From Lujinxingia vulgaris (lineage in GTDB: Bacteria > Myxococcota_A > Bradymonadia > Bradymonadales > Bradymonadaceae): a stretch of DNA of 64,000 nucleotides. Location: contig NZ_VOSL01000025.1 in the NCBI RefSeq assembly GCF_007997005.1, positions 70,001 to 134,000 on the forward strand, given 5' to 3'. Below, one piece after another: positions 17,399 to 25,740 of this stretch (its first letter is position 1; each line of letters opens with the position of its first letter). The position numbers and the translations under genes were made by a program. The notes beneath the pieces were generated by a model. That model saw nothing but the letters and a program-made list of their open reading frames with translations, did not search any database and was not told the origin of the DNA.

Positions 17399-19156
17399 TC
17401 ACATCGAGATCGAGCCCTTGCGGAAGTCGGTCTGCTCGATGTGCAGGTTGATGACCACCGGGCGGCCCTCCTTCGAGAGCTTCTTGGCCTTGTCGATGGC
17501 GCGGTTGATGTCGCTCTTGCGCTTCACCAGGATGCCCTCGGCGCCGTAGCCCTTGGCCACGGTGTGGTAGTCGTTGCGGGTGAGCACGGTGGCCACGTCG
17601 TCGCCCAGGATCTCGACCTGCTCGCGGGCGATCTGGGCCCAGGCGCCGTCGTTGCCAATCACCGCAATGGGCGCCAGGCCGTGGCGCACGCAGGTGTCGA
17701 ACTCCGCCAGGCTGTACGCCGAAGAGCCGTCGCCCCAGATCAGCCAGACCTCGGCGTCTTTGCGGGCCAGGCCTGCGCCCAGAGCAAAGCCGCCGCCGAC
17801 GCCCAGGGTGCCGAAGACGCCCGGGTCAAGCCAGGCCATCGGGCTGCGCGGGCGCAGCACGTAGGCGCCGGTGGCCACAAAGTCGCCGCCGTCGACCACC
17901 AGCACGCTGTTGTCGTCGAGCTTCGCGTCCAGGCGCTTAAAGAAGTCGATCGGGTTGACCAGCCCACCGGCATCCTGTTCGCCCATCGCATCGATCTCGG
18001 CGTCGCGCGCGTCTTCGCGCTGCTGGAGGTCGCCGAACCAGGCCGGGCGCGAGGCGGCCGGACCCATACGGTAGGAGAGCTCGCGCAAAAAGTCGCCCGG
18101 GTGGATGTTGAGGCCGATCTCCGGGCGGCGGTTCTTACGCAGATCTTCCTGGGAGAGGTTCGCCGAGACCACGCGGGTCTTCGACCCGAAGGTGCGGCCG
18201 TAGCCCATGCGGAAGTCGAAGGGGAAGCCGGCGATGATCGCAAGATCGGCCGCGCGCAACGCTTTGGAGCGTTTGTGGCGGAACTGAAGATCGCTCTCCG
18301 CCCCCAGCAGTCCGCGAGCGCCGCCTCCGAGGAAGGTCGGGATGCCCAGCTTCTCGACCGCCGTGGCCAGGCTCGCCGCCTCGCCAGGGGAGTAGTTGAC
18401 CAGGGCCTGCGAGCCGATCACCAGCACCGGACGCTCTGCGCGCGCGAGCTCGTCGGCGACCTGGTCGATCTGCTTTTCGGGATCGGTGAAGTCGGGCAGC
18501 GGCAGGGAGGTGTCGGCAAACTTGAGCGGGTTATAGGGCGCGCTGAACTGACGCAGAAGATGAGCACGAAGGTAGAGCTCAAGCGCTTTGGCGCTGACGC
18601 CGCTCATCTTGTCGAGGCCACTCTCCTTGATGAACCACTCCTCGACGATGGTCTGCGGGTAGAGCAGGTCGACGGGGATCTCCAGAAAGACCGGGCCAGG
18701 GGTGCCGCTGGTGGCAACTTCCAGGGCGTAATCGATCGCCGGGGCAAGCTCGCTGACCATGGAGAGTGAGGCGGCCCATTTGGTGATCGGGCGCATCAGG
18801 CTGATCTGGTCGATGTCCTGCAGCGCGCCGCGACCTTTAAGTACGGTGGCCGGAGCGCCGCCGATGATCAGCACCGGGGACTGCGCCATCTGCGCGTTCT
18901 TGACCGCGGTGACCGTGTTGGTGACCCCCGGGCCGGCGGTGACCGCGGCCACGCCGGGCACACCGGTCATGCGTGCCATGGCGTCGGCGGCAAACACCGC
19001 CGAGACCTCGTCGCGGACATCGACCACCTCAATGCCCTCGGACTTCGCGCCGGTGAAGATCGGCGAGATATGGCCTCCGCAGAGGGTAAAGAGGTGAGAG
19101 ACCCCTCGACGTGAGAGGCGCTGAGCGATCACTTCACCACCGTGCGCGTGCGACAT
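17399..19156 (-). CDS. Thiamine-diphosphate enzyme, 2-hydroxyacyl-CoA lyase / ILVBL-like
   Basis: This 585-residue enzyme has the three-domain pyruvate-oxidase/acetolactate-synthase fold. Glu50 in [16 protein letters not shown] is the expected cofactor-activating glutamate; the GDG...NDG cofactor motif is in the C-terminal third ([14 protein letters not shown], then GNDGAW). The run [11 protein letters not shown] and [10 protein letters not shown] look closer to eukaryotic ILVBL (2-hydroxyacyl-CoA lyase 2) than to bacterial IlvB, and no small acetolactate synthase subunit gene is adjacent. The start at 19156 is chosen because GAGGAG lies 5 bases before it; a longer open frame to 19438 has no coding character. 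It is divergent from an acyl-CoA dehydrogenase, which fits fatty-acid degradation. Confidence 0.88.
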   Translation of the reverse strand: MSHAHGGEVIAQRLSRRGVSHLFTLCGGHISPIFTGAKSEGIEVVDVRDEVSAVFAADAMARMTGVPGVAAVTAGPGVTNTVTAVKNAQMAQSPVLIIGGAPATVLKGRGALQDIDQISLMRPITKWAASLSMVSELAPAIDYALEVATSGTPGPVFLEIPVDLLYPQTIVEEWFIKESGLDKMSGVSAKALELYLRAHLLRQFSAPYNPLKFADTSLPLPDFTDPEKQIDQVADELARAERPVLVIGSQALVNYSPGEAASLATAVEKLGIPTFLGGGARGLLGAESDLQFRHKRSKALRAADLAIIAGFPFDFRMGYGRTFGSKTRVVSANLSQEDLRKNRRPEIGLNIHPGDFLRELSYRMGPAASRPAWFGDLQQREDARDAEIDAMGEQDAGGLVNPIDFFKRLDAKLDDNSVLVVDGGDFVATGAYVLRPRSPMAWLDPGVFGTLGVGGGFALGAGLARKDAEVWLIWGDGSSAYSLAEFDTCVRHGLAPIAVIGNDGAWAQIAREQVEILGDDVATVLTRNDYHTVAKGYGAEGILVKRKSDINRAIDKAKKLSKEGRPVVINLHIEQTDFRKGSISM

Positions 19157-19317
19157 AACACTCCTCAAGGTAACAGACTCAAAGCAGGTTCCAGCCAATG
19201 AGGGAGGTTTTGAGCAGGTTTTGCGCCGCTTGTCCAGCCTGCCACCACCGAGGGAGGCCACGCGAGCGCGGAAATCACCAAGAATTTGCCGGGCGAGCTT
19301 GTTCCCCGCGCGGATCG

Positions 19318-19345
19318 GTTTATGGTGACTGGCGAGTCTGTAAAC
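19318..19345. promoter_or_regulatory. Possible operator in the divergent promoter region
   Basis: GTTTA (19318-19322) and TAAAC (19341-19345) form an inverted repeat of 28 bp overall, with a nested GACT-N4-AGTC offset by one base. It lies about 60 bases before the acyl-CoA dehydrogenase start and about 160 bases before the divergent lyase-like gene. This could be a regulator site but the symmetry is imperfect. Confidence 0.3.
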
Positions 19346-19403
19346 GTGCAACGCACAGGTGCGCCCCGCCGGTGGGCGCGCCGATTGAGGAGAGAGTGAG
19401 TCT

Positions 19404-20579
19404 ATGAGCGATCTTTTTAACCCGACCGAAGAACACAAAGTGCTGCGCGAGATGGTGCGCTCGTTTGCCGAGCGCGAGGTCGCGCCCCAGGCCGAGCATC
19501 ATGACCGGGAAGAGCGCTTTAATATCGAGCTCTTCAAAAAGCTCGGGGAGCTGGGCCTGCTGGGGGTGACCGCGCCGGAGCAGTTCGGGGGATCGGGGAT
19601 GGACGCCACAGCCGCGGTCATCGCGCATGAGGAGTTGGCCGCAGCCGACCCGGGGTTCTGTCTGGCGTATCTGGCGCACTCGATGCTCTTTGTGAACAAC
19701 CTGGCGGTGAACGGCAACGACGACCAGCGCTCACGCTACCTTCCGGGCGCCTGCAGCGGGGAGCTCATCGGGGGCATGTGCATGAGCGAGCCCAACGCCG
19801 GCACCGATGTGCTGGGCATGGGCTCGGTGGCGCGCCGTGACGGTGAGGATTACATCCTCAACGGCCAGAAGATGTGGATCACCAACGGCGCGGTCTCCGA
19901 GGGAGAGCTGGGCGATGTCTTTCTGGTGTACGCTCGTGAAGAGGGCGGCGAGCGCGCCGTCTCGCTCTTCCTGGTGGAGAAGGGCATGAAGGGCTTCTCG
20001 CTGGGCCAGAAGATCACCGGGAAGCTGGGGATGCGCGCCTCCACCACCGCCGAGCTCGTCTTTGAAGATGTGCGCGTGCCGGCGGCCAACCTCGTGGGTA
20101 AGCCCGGCAGCGCGGTGCGCTCGATGATGCGCAACCTCGCCATTGAGCGCGTCACCCTGGCGGCGATGAGCGTGGGCATCGCCCGCCGCTCCGTCGAGAT
20201 CATGAACCGCTACGGCGCGGAGCGCGTGGCGTTTGGTGAGCCCATCAACCGGTTTGGGCAGATCCAACGCCACATCGCCGAGAGCTATGCCGAGTACATG
20301 GCCGGGCGCAGCTACCTCTATAAGACGGCCGCAGACTTAAGCCTGGACGCCTTCGGCAGCCGCGCGGACTCCGACGGCGTAAAACTCTACTGCTCGACGA
20401 TGGGTAAGAATGTGGCCGATCGCGCCATTCAGGTGCTCGGCGGCTACGGGTATGTCGCTGAGTACGACGTGGAGCGCCTGTGGCGCGACGCGAAGTTGCT
20501 GGAGATCGGCGGGGGCACCAATGAGGCCCACCAGAAGAACATCACCCGCGACCTCTCGAAGATCGAGCGCTTACTCTGA
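19404..20579 (+). CDS. Acyl-CoA dehydrogenase
   Basis: This 391-residue flavoenzyme introduces the alpha-beta double bond into an acyl-CoA. The N-terminal helical domain, MSEPNAGTDVLGM, the WITNG strand and the final GGYGYVAEYDVERLWRDAK helix are all family features. The position that is the catalytic Glu in the medium-chain type (YEGT) is Gly here (IGGGT), whereas Glu248 in NLAIERV aligns with the catalytic Glu of isovaleryl-CoA and long-chain dehydrogenases, so the enzyme is probably of that type. GAGGAGAG lies before the ATG and a terminator follows 61 bases after the stop. Confidence 0.95.
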   Translation: MSDLFNPTEEHKVLREMVRSFAEREVAPQAEHHDREERFNIELFKKLGELGLLGVTAPEQFGGSGMDATAAVIAHEELAAADPGFCLAYLAHSMLFVNNLAVNGNDDQRSRYLPGACSGELIGGMCMSEPNAGTDVLGMGSVARRDGEDYILNGQKMWITNGAVSEGELGDVFLVYAREEGGERAVSLFLVEKGMKGFSLGQKITGKLGMRASTTAELVFEDVRVPAANLVGKPGSAVRSMMRNLAIERVTLAAMSVGIARRSVEIMNRYGAERVAFGEPINRFGQIQRHIAESYAEYMAGRSYLYKTAADLSLDAFGSRADSDGVKLYCSTMGKNVADRAIQVLGGYGYVAEYDVERLWRDAKLLEIGGGTNEAHQKNITRDLSKIERLL

Positions 20580-20639
20580 TGAGATCGAGCGGGTAGCGAC
20601 GACGTTGCTGACGTCGTTCTAGCGCAGAAGGCGCGCGGA

Positions 20640-20669
20640 GCCGCCGTCCTTAAAGGGCGGCGGCTTTTT
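20640..20669 (+). terminator. Terminator whose loop holds the convergent stop codon
   Basis: An 11-bp stem (20640-20650 with 20654-20664) closes a 3-nt loop and is followed by five T residues (20665-20669). It terminates the acyl-CoA dehydrogenase gene. The stop codon of dusA (20650-20652, minus strand) falls at the loop, so the stem doubles as the last dusA codons. Confidence 0.88.
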
Positions 20670-21651
20670 CTATTGCGGGAGCGTCTTCCGGCACCAGCGT
20701 CAGGGCGTGCTCCAGGGTGTGGATGCCCGCGCCCTCGCGCCAGGCGTTCTCGGAGAGGTGGCGGCGGTAGCGGCGCGCGCCGGGCTGGCCGGCAAAGAGC
20801 TGCAGCATATGCCCGCTGATGTGCGAGAGCTTTCCACCCTCGCTCAGATGTTGCTCAATGTAGGGGAACATCGCCCGGGCCACCTCGTGGCGGGTTGGCG
20901 GTGCGGTCTGCTCCCCGTAAAAACGCCGGTCGACCTCCGAGAACTGGTACGGATTGTCGTAGGCCGCTCTCCCGATCATCACCGCGTCGACGTGCTCGAG
21001 GTGCTCTGCGGCCTGGTCCATGGTGAGGATGCCGCCGTTGATCTCAATGATCAGCTCGGGGCGCTCTTCTTTGAGGCGCCAGACCTCGGGGTAGCGCAGG
21101 GGCGGGATGTTGCGGTTTTCTTTGGGGCTCAATCCCTGCAGCCAGGCCTTGCGGGCGTGCACCGAGAAGCGGGTGCATCCGGCGGCGGCCACCGTATCGA
21201 CAAAGCGCAGCATATGCGCGTAGTCGTCGAGCTCGTCGACGCCGATGCGGTGCTTGACGGTGACCTCGATATCCACCGCCTCGCGCATCGCCTCGACCGC
21301 GCGGGCGACCGTCTCGGGGGTCTTCATCAGGCAGGCGCCGAAGTTCCCGTTTTGCACCCGATCGCTGGGGCAACCCACGTTGAGGTTGACCTCGTCGTAG
21401 CCCCATTCCTGCGCGATTTTTGCACATTGAGCGAGTTCGACCGGATCATCGCCGCCGAGCTGCAGGCTGATGGGATGCTCAAGCTCATCAAAACGCAGAT
21501 GTTGCTCGCGCTCACCGTGCAAGATGGCGCCGGTGGTGACCATCTCGGTGTAGAGCAGCGTGCGGCGTGAGATCAGGCGCATGAAGAAGCGGAAGTGCCG
21601 GTCCGTGCGCTTCATCATCGGGGCGATGCTGATGGGGTGTTTAAAACTCAT
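20650..21651 (-). CDS. dusA: tRNA-dihydrouridine synthase A
   Basis: This 333-residue flavoenzyme reduces uridines in the tRNA D-loop. The catalytic Cys lies in GNFGACLMK, and the family motifs APMMKRTDRHFR, NLNVGCPSDRVQNG, VKHRIGVDE and NGGI are complete; the MMKRTDRHFRFFMRLISRRTLLYTEM start is specific for the DusA subgroup. The start at 21651 is chosen because the conserved protein begins here; the frame is open to 21774 but those residues do not resemble the family. The last codons overlap the terminator of the convergent acyl-CoA dehydrogenase gene. The opposite-strand neighbour is a peroxiredoxin gene. Confidence 0.95.
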   Translation of the reverse strand: MSFKHPISIAPMMKRTDRHFRFFMRLISRRTLLYTEMVTTGAILHGEREQHLRFDELEHPISLQLGGDDPVELAQCAKIAQEWGYDEVNLNVGCPSDRVQNGNFGACLMKTPETVARAVEAMREAVDIEVTVKHRIGVDELDDYAHMLRFVDTVAAAGCTRFSVHARKAWLQGLSPKENRNIPPLRYPEVWRLKEERPELIIEINGGILTMDQAAEHLEHVDAVMIGRAAYDNPYQFSEVDRRFYGEQTAPPTRHEVARAMFPYIEQHLSEGGKLSHISGHMLQLFAGQPGARRYRRHLSENAWREGAGIHTLEHALTLVPEDAPAIEKAAAL

Positions 21652-21776
21652 AGGGTGCTCTCTCGAAGTTCGACGGGCGCATTGTAGGCAAGGGAGCGCA
21701 GATGAAAAGCGCGCTCCCCCGGCGTTCGTCAGAATAAGCATGCACGCCCTTGACCGCGGGCGTTCGGTGCTCAATC

Positions 21777-21805
21777 TTGGATTTCCTATCAGGCTGGTAG
21801 GATAT
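21777..21805 (+). promoter_or_regulatory. Candidate peroxiredoxin promoter with overlapping palindromic operator
   Basis: A TTGGAT (21777-21782), 17 bases, then GGATAT (21800-21805) could be -35 and -10 boxes. Between and over them lies TCCTATCAG-G-CTGGTAGGA (21784-21802), a 19-bp palindrome with 8 of 9 paired positions matching. A repressor or redox regulator bound there would block RNA polymerase. The regulator is unknown. Confidence 0.55.
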
Positions 21806-21856
21806 TTTTTGAGGACCCGACGTTATCCCCAGACCCTTCAGTAAGACGAGGACATC

Positions 21857-22498
21857 ATGACGCTTCAACTCGGCGACACCGCACCCAATTTCCAGGCCAC
21901 CACCACCGCCGGCGACATCGACTTCTATGAGTGGGCCGGTGACTCCTGGGTGATCTTCTTCAGCCACCCGGCCGATTACACCCCGGTATGCACCACGGAG
22001 CTGGGTACGGTGGCGCGCTACAAGGACGACTTTGAGAAGCGCGGGGTCAAGACCATCGCCATCTCGGTCGATGGGATCGACGACCACCACGGCTGGATCA
22101 AAGATATCGAAGAGACGCAGGACACCAGCGTGGAGTTCCCGATTGTGGCCGATGAGGATAAGTCGGTGGCCAACGCCTACGGCATGATTCACCCCAAAGC
22201 GGACACCACCGCCACGGTGCGCTCGGTCTTCATTATTGATCCCGACAAGAAGATTCGCCTGACGTTGACCTACCCGGCGGCCACCGGGCGTAACTTCAAG
22301 GAGCTCCTGCGCGTGATCGATGCCCTGCAGCTCACCGACAACCACAAGGTCGCCACTCCCGCCAACTGGGAGCAGGGCGACGATGTGATCATCGTGCCCT
22401 CACTCAAAGATGAGGAGGAGATCGCCCGGCGCTTCCCCAAAGGCTACAAAGAGATCAAGCCCTACCTGCGCGTAACCCCGCAGCCCGATAAGGCTTGA
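21857..22498 (+). CDS. 1-Cys (Prx6-type) peroxiredoxin
   Basis: This 213-residue thiol peroxidase reduces peroxides. The peroxidatic Cys45 is in PADYTPVCTTELG, with conserved Thr and Glu around it. The C-terminal part (DNHKVATPANWEQGDDVIIVPS) is typical of the Prx6 group, and no second, resolving Cys is evident, so reduction probably needs an external thiol. GAGGA lies 5-10 bases before the ATG. It is divergent from dusA, with a palindrome-bearing promoter region (205 bases) between them; the palindrome suggests regulation by peroxide or metal state. Confidence 0.94.
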   Translation: MTLQLGDTAPNFQATTTAGDIDFYEWAGDSWVIFFSHPADYTPVCTTELGTVARYKDDFEKRGVKTIAISVDGIDDHHGWIKDIEETQDTSVEFPIVADEDKSVANAYGMIHPKADTTATVRSVFIIDPDKKIRLTLTYPAATGRNFKELLRVIDALQLTDNHKVATPANWEQGDDVIIVPSLKDEEEIARRFPKGYKEIKPYLRVTPQPDKA

Positions 22499-22516
22499 GG
22501 TCAGCCTGCTTTCTTT

Positions 22517-24412
22517 CTAATGAAGATCCTGGCCCTCCGGGGACGCTGAGCGGGTGTGTGCGTTGTCGTAATCACCCTCCCATGCGGGCAAAAAGACTGA
22601 GAAAAGCGTGCCTCTCCCCGGAGTGCTCTCGACCTCGATGAAGCCGCCGTGCGAGCGCACGATGGAGATGGAGGTCGAGAGCCCGATACCCGTGCCTTGC
22701 TGCAGGTCTTTGGTCGTGTAGAAGGGCTCAAAGACGCGGTTGAGAACCTCGGGACTCATGCCCTGACCGTCGTCCCGGACCTCGATGCGTAAAAAGTTGC
22801 CCGGGCTGGCATCGGGGTCCGCCTCGGCTTGCTCCGGGGTCACGGTACATTCGACAATGGCGATCGCGATGGAGCCATCGCCTTCGATGGCGTCGCGGGC
22901 GTTGACGCAGAGGTTGAGCACCAGCTGATGAATCTGGGTGGGGACGCCCATGACCTGCCAGCGTGGCGCGTTGTCGGTGACCTGGGTTGTGATGCGGTGG
23001 GCGTGGCCGCGGGTCACGATGCGCAGCGCTTCGCAGGCCACCTGACGAAGATCGAGGAGCTCGCGGGTTGCGCCGTTGCCGCGCGCGAAGTCGAGGATGT
23101 GGTGGACCATGGAGCTTGCGCTGCGCACGCTGTCGGCCACTTCGTCCAGTACCTCGCGGACAGGCGCGTTTGCTGGAGGTATGAGCTCGTCGCGCAGGTA
23201 TTCGATCCCGAAGTGAATCGGCGCAAGAAGGTTGTTGAGATCGTGGGCGATGCCGGCGGCGAGGCTCCCCATACTCTCCATGCGCTGGATGCGCAGAAAC
23301 TGAGTTTGCAGGTGATGGCGCTCGGTGATGTCGCTTCCGACGATGAGGATGGCGTGAGGCGCGTCGTGCCCGTCACGCAATAGCGTCCAGCGCTCCTCCA
23401 AGATGACTTCGTTGCCGTGGCGATCGTAGCGGTGCACTACCCCGCTCCAGCTTCCTCGCCGTTTGACGTGCTCAAGAGAGGGCGTCTCGGCATGGAGTGC
23501 GTGTTCTCGCAGGGCACGGTCGATGATGTCTTCGCGCGCTTGTCCGAAGATGCGCTCGGCGCCCGGGTTCCAGAAGCGAACGATGCCCTCGAAGTCGCGG
23601 ACCCAGATCGCGTCGTGGGTTTGCTCGATGAGCCGGGCCTGCTGGCGGATGGTGGCGTTGGCCTGGCGGTCGGCGGTGACGTCGTTGATACCACCGATGA
23701 GGCGGGTGGGGCGGTCGCCGTCGAAGGCGATGGCAAATCCCCGGTCGACGACCTGCGCCCAGGTGCCGTCCGCGCGGCGAAATCGATACTCTTCGACCCA
23801 GACGGACTTGCCCGACTCCACCGCGCGATGAAGCGAGGCCACAACGCGGTCGTGATCATCGGGATGAACATGCGCGGCCCAGGCGTCCAGCGTAGGATCG
23901 AAGGTCTGCTCATCGTAGCCCAGCACGTCTTGCAGGCCGGCATGCCAGTAGAGGGCGTCGCTCTCGCAGTCCCACTCCCAGATGGCGTCGTGAGTACCCC
24001 GGGCCATCGTGCGAAAGCGTTGCTCTGGAGCGACAACCGGCGCCGAGGTGTGAGCTGAGTCCGCGAGTAGTGTTACGACGACAAATGCTTCGTCGCCAAA
24101 GAGGTGGGCATGGAAGCGCCAGCGACTCCCCTGAGTCAGCTCCAGGGGCGAATCGAACGCGATGGCGGGCATGTGGCGATTAAGCGCTGCGAGGGCATCT
24201 TCGATGCGCGCGCGCTCCGTAGGAATCGCGAGGCTGGCAAGCGTAAGAGGTTCTCCCGACGAGGTCTGCTGGGATGCGTATCCGTGATCGGCCGCAGTGT
24301 TGCGATACACGATGTGGCCTGAGCGTGTGCAGACGAAGGTCGGGTGTGGCGAGTGCCCGAAACTCTGATGCAGGGTCTGGACCTGAGACGCGGCGAGTTC
24401 TGGGGAAGGCAT
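22517..24412 (-). CDS. Soluble PAS sensor histidine kinase (orphan)
   Basis: This 631-residue protein has no membrane segment. It has a diverged PAS-like N-terminus, then two PAS domains (about residues 132-262 and 270-375, the first with the PAS-3 marks HPDDHDRV and YRFRRADG), and a kinase core: dimerisation helix with His390 in GIAHDLNNLLAPI, N box CVNARDAI, G box GTGIGLSTSISIVRSHGG. The phosphoacceptor type is the one that often carries a fused receiver, which is missing here. No response regulator gene is adjacent, so the partner must be elsewhere. The convergent peroxiredoxin gene ends 18 bases away. The ATG lacks a clear ribosome binding site. Confidence 0.92.
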   Translation of the reverse strand: MPSPELAASQVQTLHQSFGHSPHPTFVCTRSGHIVYRNTAADHGYASQQTSSGEPLTLASLAIPTERARIEDALAALNRHMPAIAFDSPLELTQGSRWRFHAHLFGDEAFVVVTLLADSAHTSAPVVAPEQRFRTMARGTHDAIWEWDCESDALYWHAGLQDVLGYDEQTFDPTLDAWAAHVHPDDHDRVVASLHRAVESGKSVWVEEYRFRRADGTWAQVVDRGFAIAFDGDRPTRLIGGINDVTADRQANATIRQQARLIEQTHDAIWVRDFEGIVRFWNPGAERIFGQAREDIIDRALREHALHAETPSLEHVKRRGSWSGVVHRYDRHGNEVILEERWTLLRDGHDAPHAILIVGSDITERHHLQTQFLRIQRMESMGSLAAGIAHDLNNLLAPIHFGIEYLRDELIPPANAPVREVLDEVADSVRSASSMVHHILDFARGNGATRELLDLRQVACEALRIVTRGHAHRITTQVTDNAPRWQVMGVPTQIHQLVLNLCVNARDAIEGDGSIAIAIVECTVTPEQAEADPDASPGNFLRIEVRDDGQGMSPEVLNRVFEPFYTTKDLQQGTGIGLSTSISIVRSHGGFIEVESTPGRGTLFSVFLPAWEGDYDNAHTRSASPEGQDLH

Positions 24413-24538
24413 GATACGTCGGGGGGTGAGTCAGCCGGGAGTGCTGATACAAAGCGTAACATTGCGAAGTGAAGAGAGCAATTTTAGCGCATTCACCGAC
24501 GAAATCTACCATGAACGTGGGTGATGTTGGAGGCGCGA

Positions 24539-25498
24539 TCAGCGCGAGATCGCACTCGTGTCATCGGGCTGCATCAGGGTGCTGGCCAGAAAGAGCGTCG
24601 CAATCCACAGCACCTGCGCAACCAGGAGGTGCAACAGCTGCACCCAGCCGGGGGCGGAGAGGAGGATGTTGAAGACGCCGACCATCGTCTGCCCGATCAC
24701 AAGCGCGATGACCACGTTGGCCCAGGTGACCGATGAGGGGGAGGGCTCGCGTAGCTTCACGATCCAGCCCACGACGAGCAGGTAAGCGGCGGTGCCCACG
24801 GCGATGACGGGGTGAAAGATGCGCAGGCGCACCAAAAAATGGTTTGCTGCCGAGAGGTCATCACGGACGCGGTCAAGCAACCCGCTTCCGACGGTGGGGT
24901 CGACCGGGAAGAGGGTGTCGCCCAGAGCGGTGACCGCGCCGGACATGCTCGTGGCGATCAGCCCCAGCATGCCCACGAGGAGAAGCCCCCGGAAGACGCC
25001 GCCCGAGCGCAGGCGGGGCAGCGTGCGCCCGGTGGAGAGCCAGGCCGTAAAGGCGGTCGCGCCGCTGAGAATCAGGGTGTTGACCAGGTGGATGGCGATG
25101 ACCACCGCGCGGGCCACCGAGTCGTCATCGGCCACCAGCTCCGCCAGGACCAGCCCCGCGCCGATCGCGCCCTCAAAGAGGATGAAGATAAAGGTGACGA
25201 CGCTGGCCCAGAAGGCCGGATGGCTCTTAAAGAGGCGCCAGGACCAACCCACTAAGATGATGCCCAGGATGCCCAGAAAGCCGCTGGTCAGCCGGTGGGT
25301 GTATTCGATCATCGTCTGGACGCTGGGAGAGGGCGGAATGATCTCCCCGTGGCAGGTGGGCCAGTGCGAGCCGCAGCCGGCTCCGGAGCCGGTGATGCGG
25401 ACCCAGGCGCCGAAGAGAATTACAGCGAGCATGTAGACGAGGAAGATCCAGGCGTAGGCGGTAAAGGCGCGGCTGGTGCGGGGGGCTGGGCTGGACAT
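24539..25498 (-). CDS. ctaA: Heme A synthase, COX15/CtaA family
   Basis: This 319-residue inner-membrane protein should oxidise the heme O methyl group to give heme A for cytochrome oxidase. It has about eight hydrophobic segments. WVRITGSGAGCGSHWPTCHG near the start is the family signature, with the Cys pair seen in Bacillus CtaA, and the heme-ligand histidines are at EYTHRLTSG and probably in HLVNTL, LRIFHP and LHLLVA. The start at 25498 has GGAAG 5 bases before it; the longer frame adds a non-conserved leader. No cytochrome oxidase gene lies beside it. Confidence 0.93.
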   Translation of the reverse strand: MSSPAPRTSRAFTAYAWIFLVYMLAVILFGAWVRITGSGAGCGSHWPTCHGEIIPPSPSVQTMIEYTHRLTSGFLGILGIILVGWSWRLFKSHPAFWASVVTFIFILFEGAIGAGLVLAELVADDDSVARAVVIAIHLVNTLILSGATAFTAWLSTGRTLPRLRSGGVFRGLLLVGMLGLIATSMSGAVTALGDTLFPVDPTVGSGLLDRVRDDLSAANHFLVRLRIFHPVIAVGTAAYLLVVGWIVKLREPSPSSVTWANVVIALVIGQTMVGVFNILLSAPGWVQLLHLLVAQVLWIATLFLASTLMQPDDTSAISR

Positions 25499-25740
25499 CG
25501 TCACTTCCGGGGAGAGCCTTGAGGTGGGCAGGACCGTTCTTCGAGTGCCCATAACATTGTGGAGCGCGGCGGTCATCCATCGCCAGGTGGGGCGAATCGC
25601 CGCATGCCCCCGGCGCTCTCCTTGCTCGCCAGGTGAGCGAGGTGGTAACTAGCCCCGGATATCGCGCGCTGCGCCGCCGAAGGTGCCAGCCCGGCGATGT
25701 CTCGGGGCGAGGACTAACTTCGAAGATAAAGGTACGTGAG

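Noticed and set aside
17399-19156. Acetolactate synthase large subunit (IlvB)
   Set aside because: The fold is shared, but there is no small subunit gene nearby and the N-terminal motifs look closer to ILVBL; IlvB is not excluded but is less likely.
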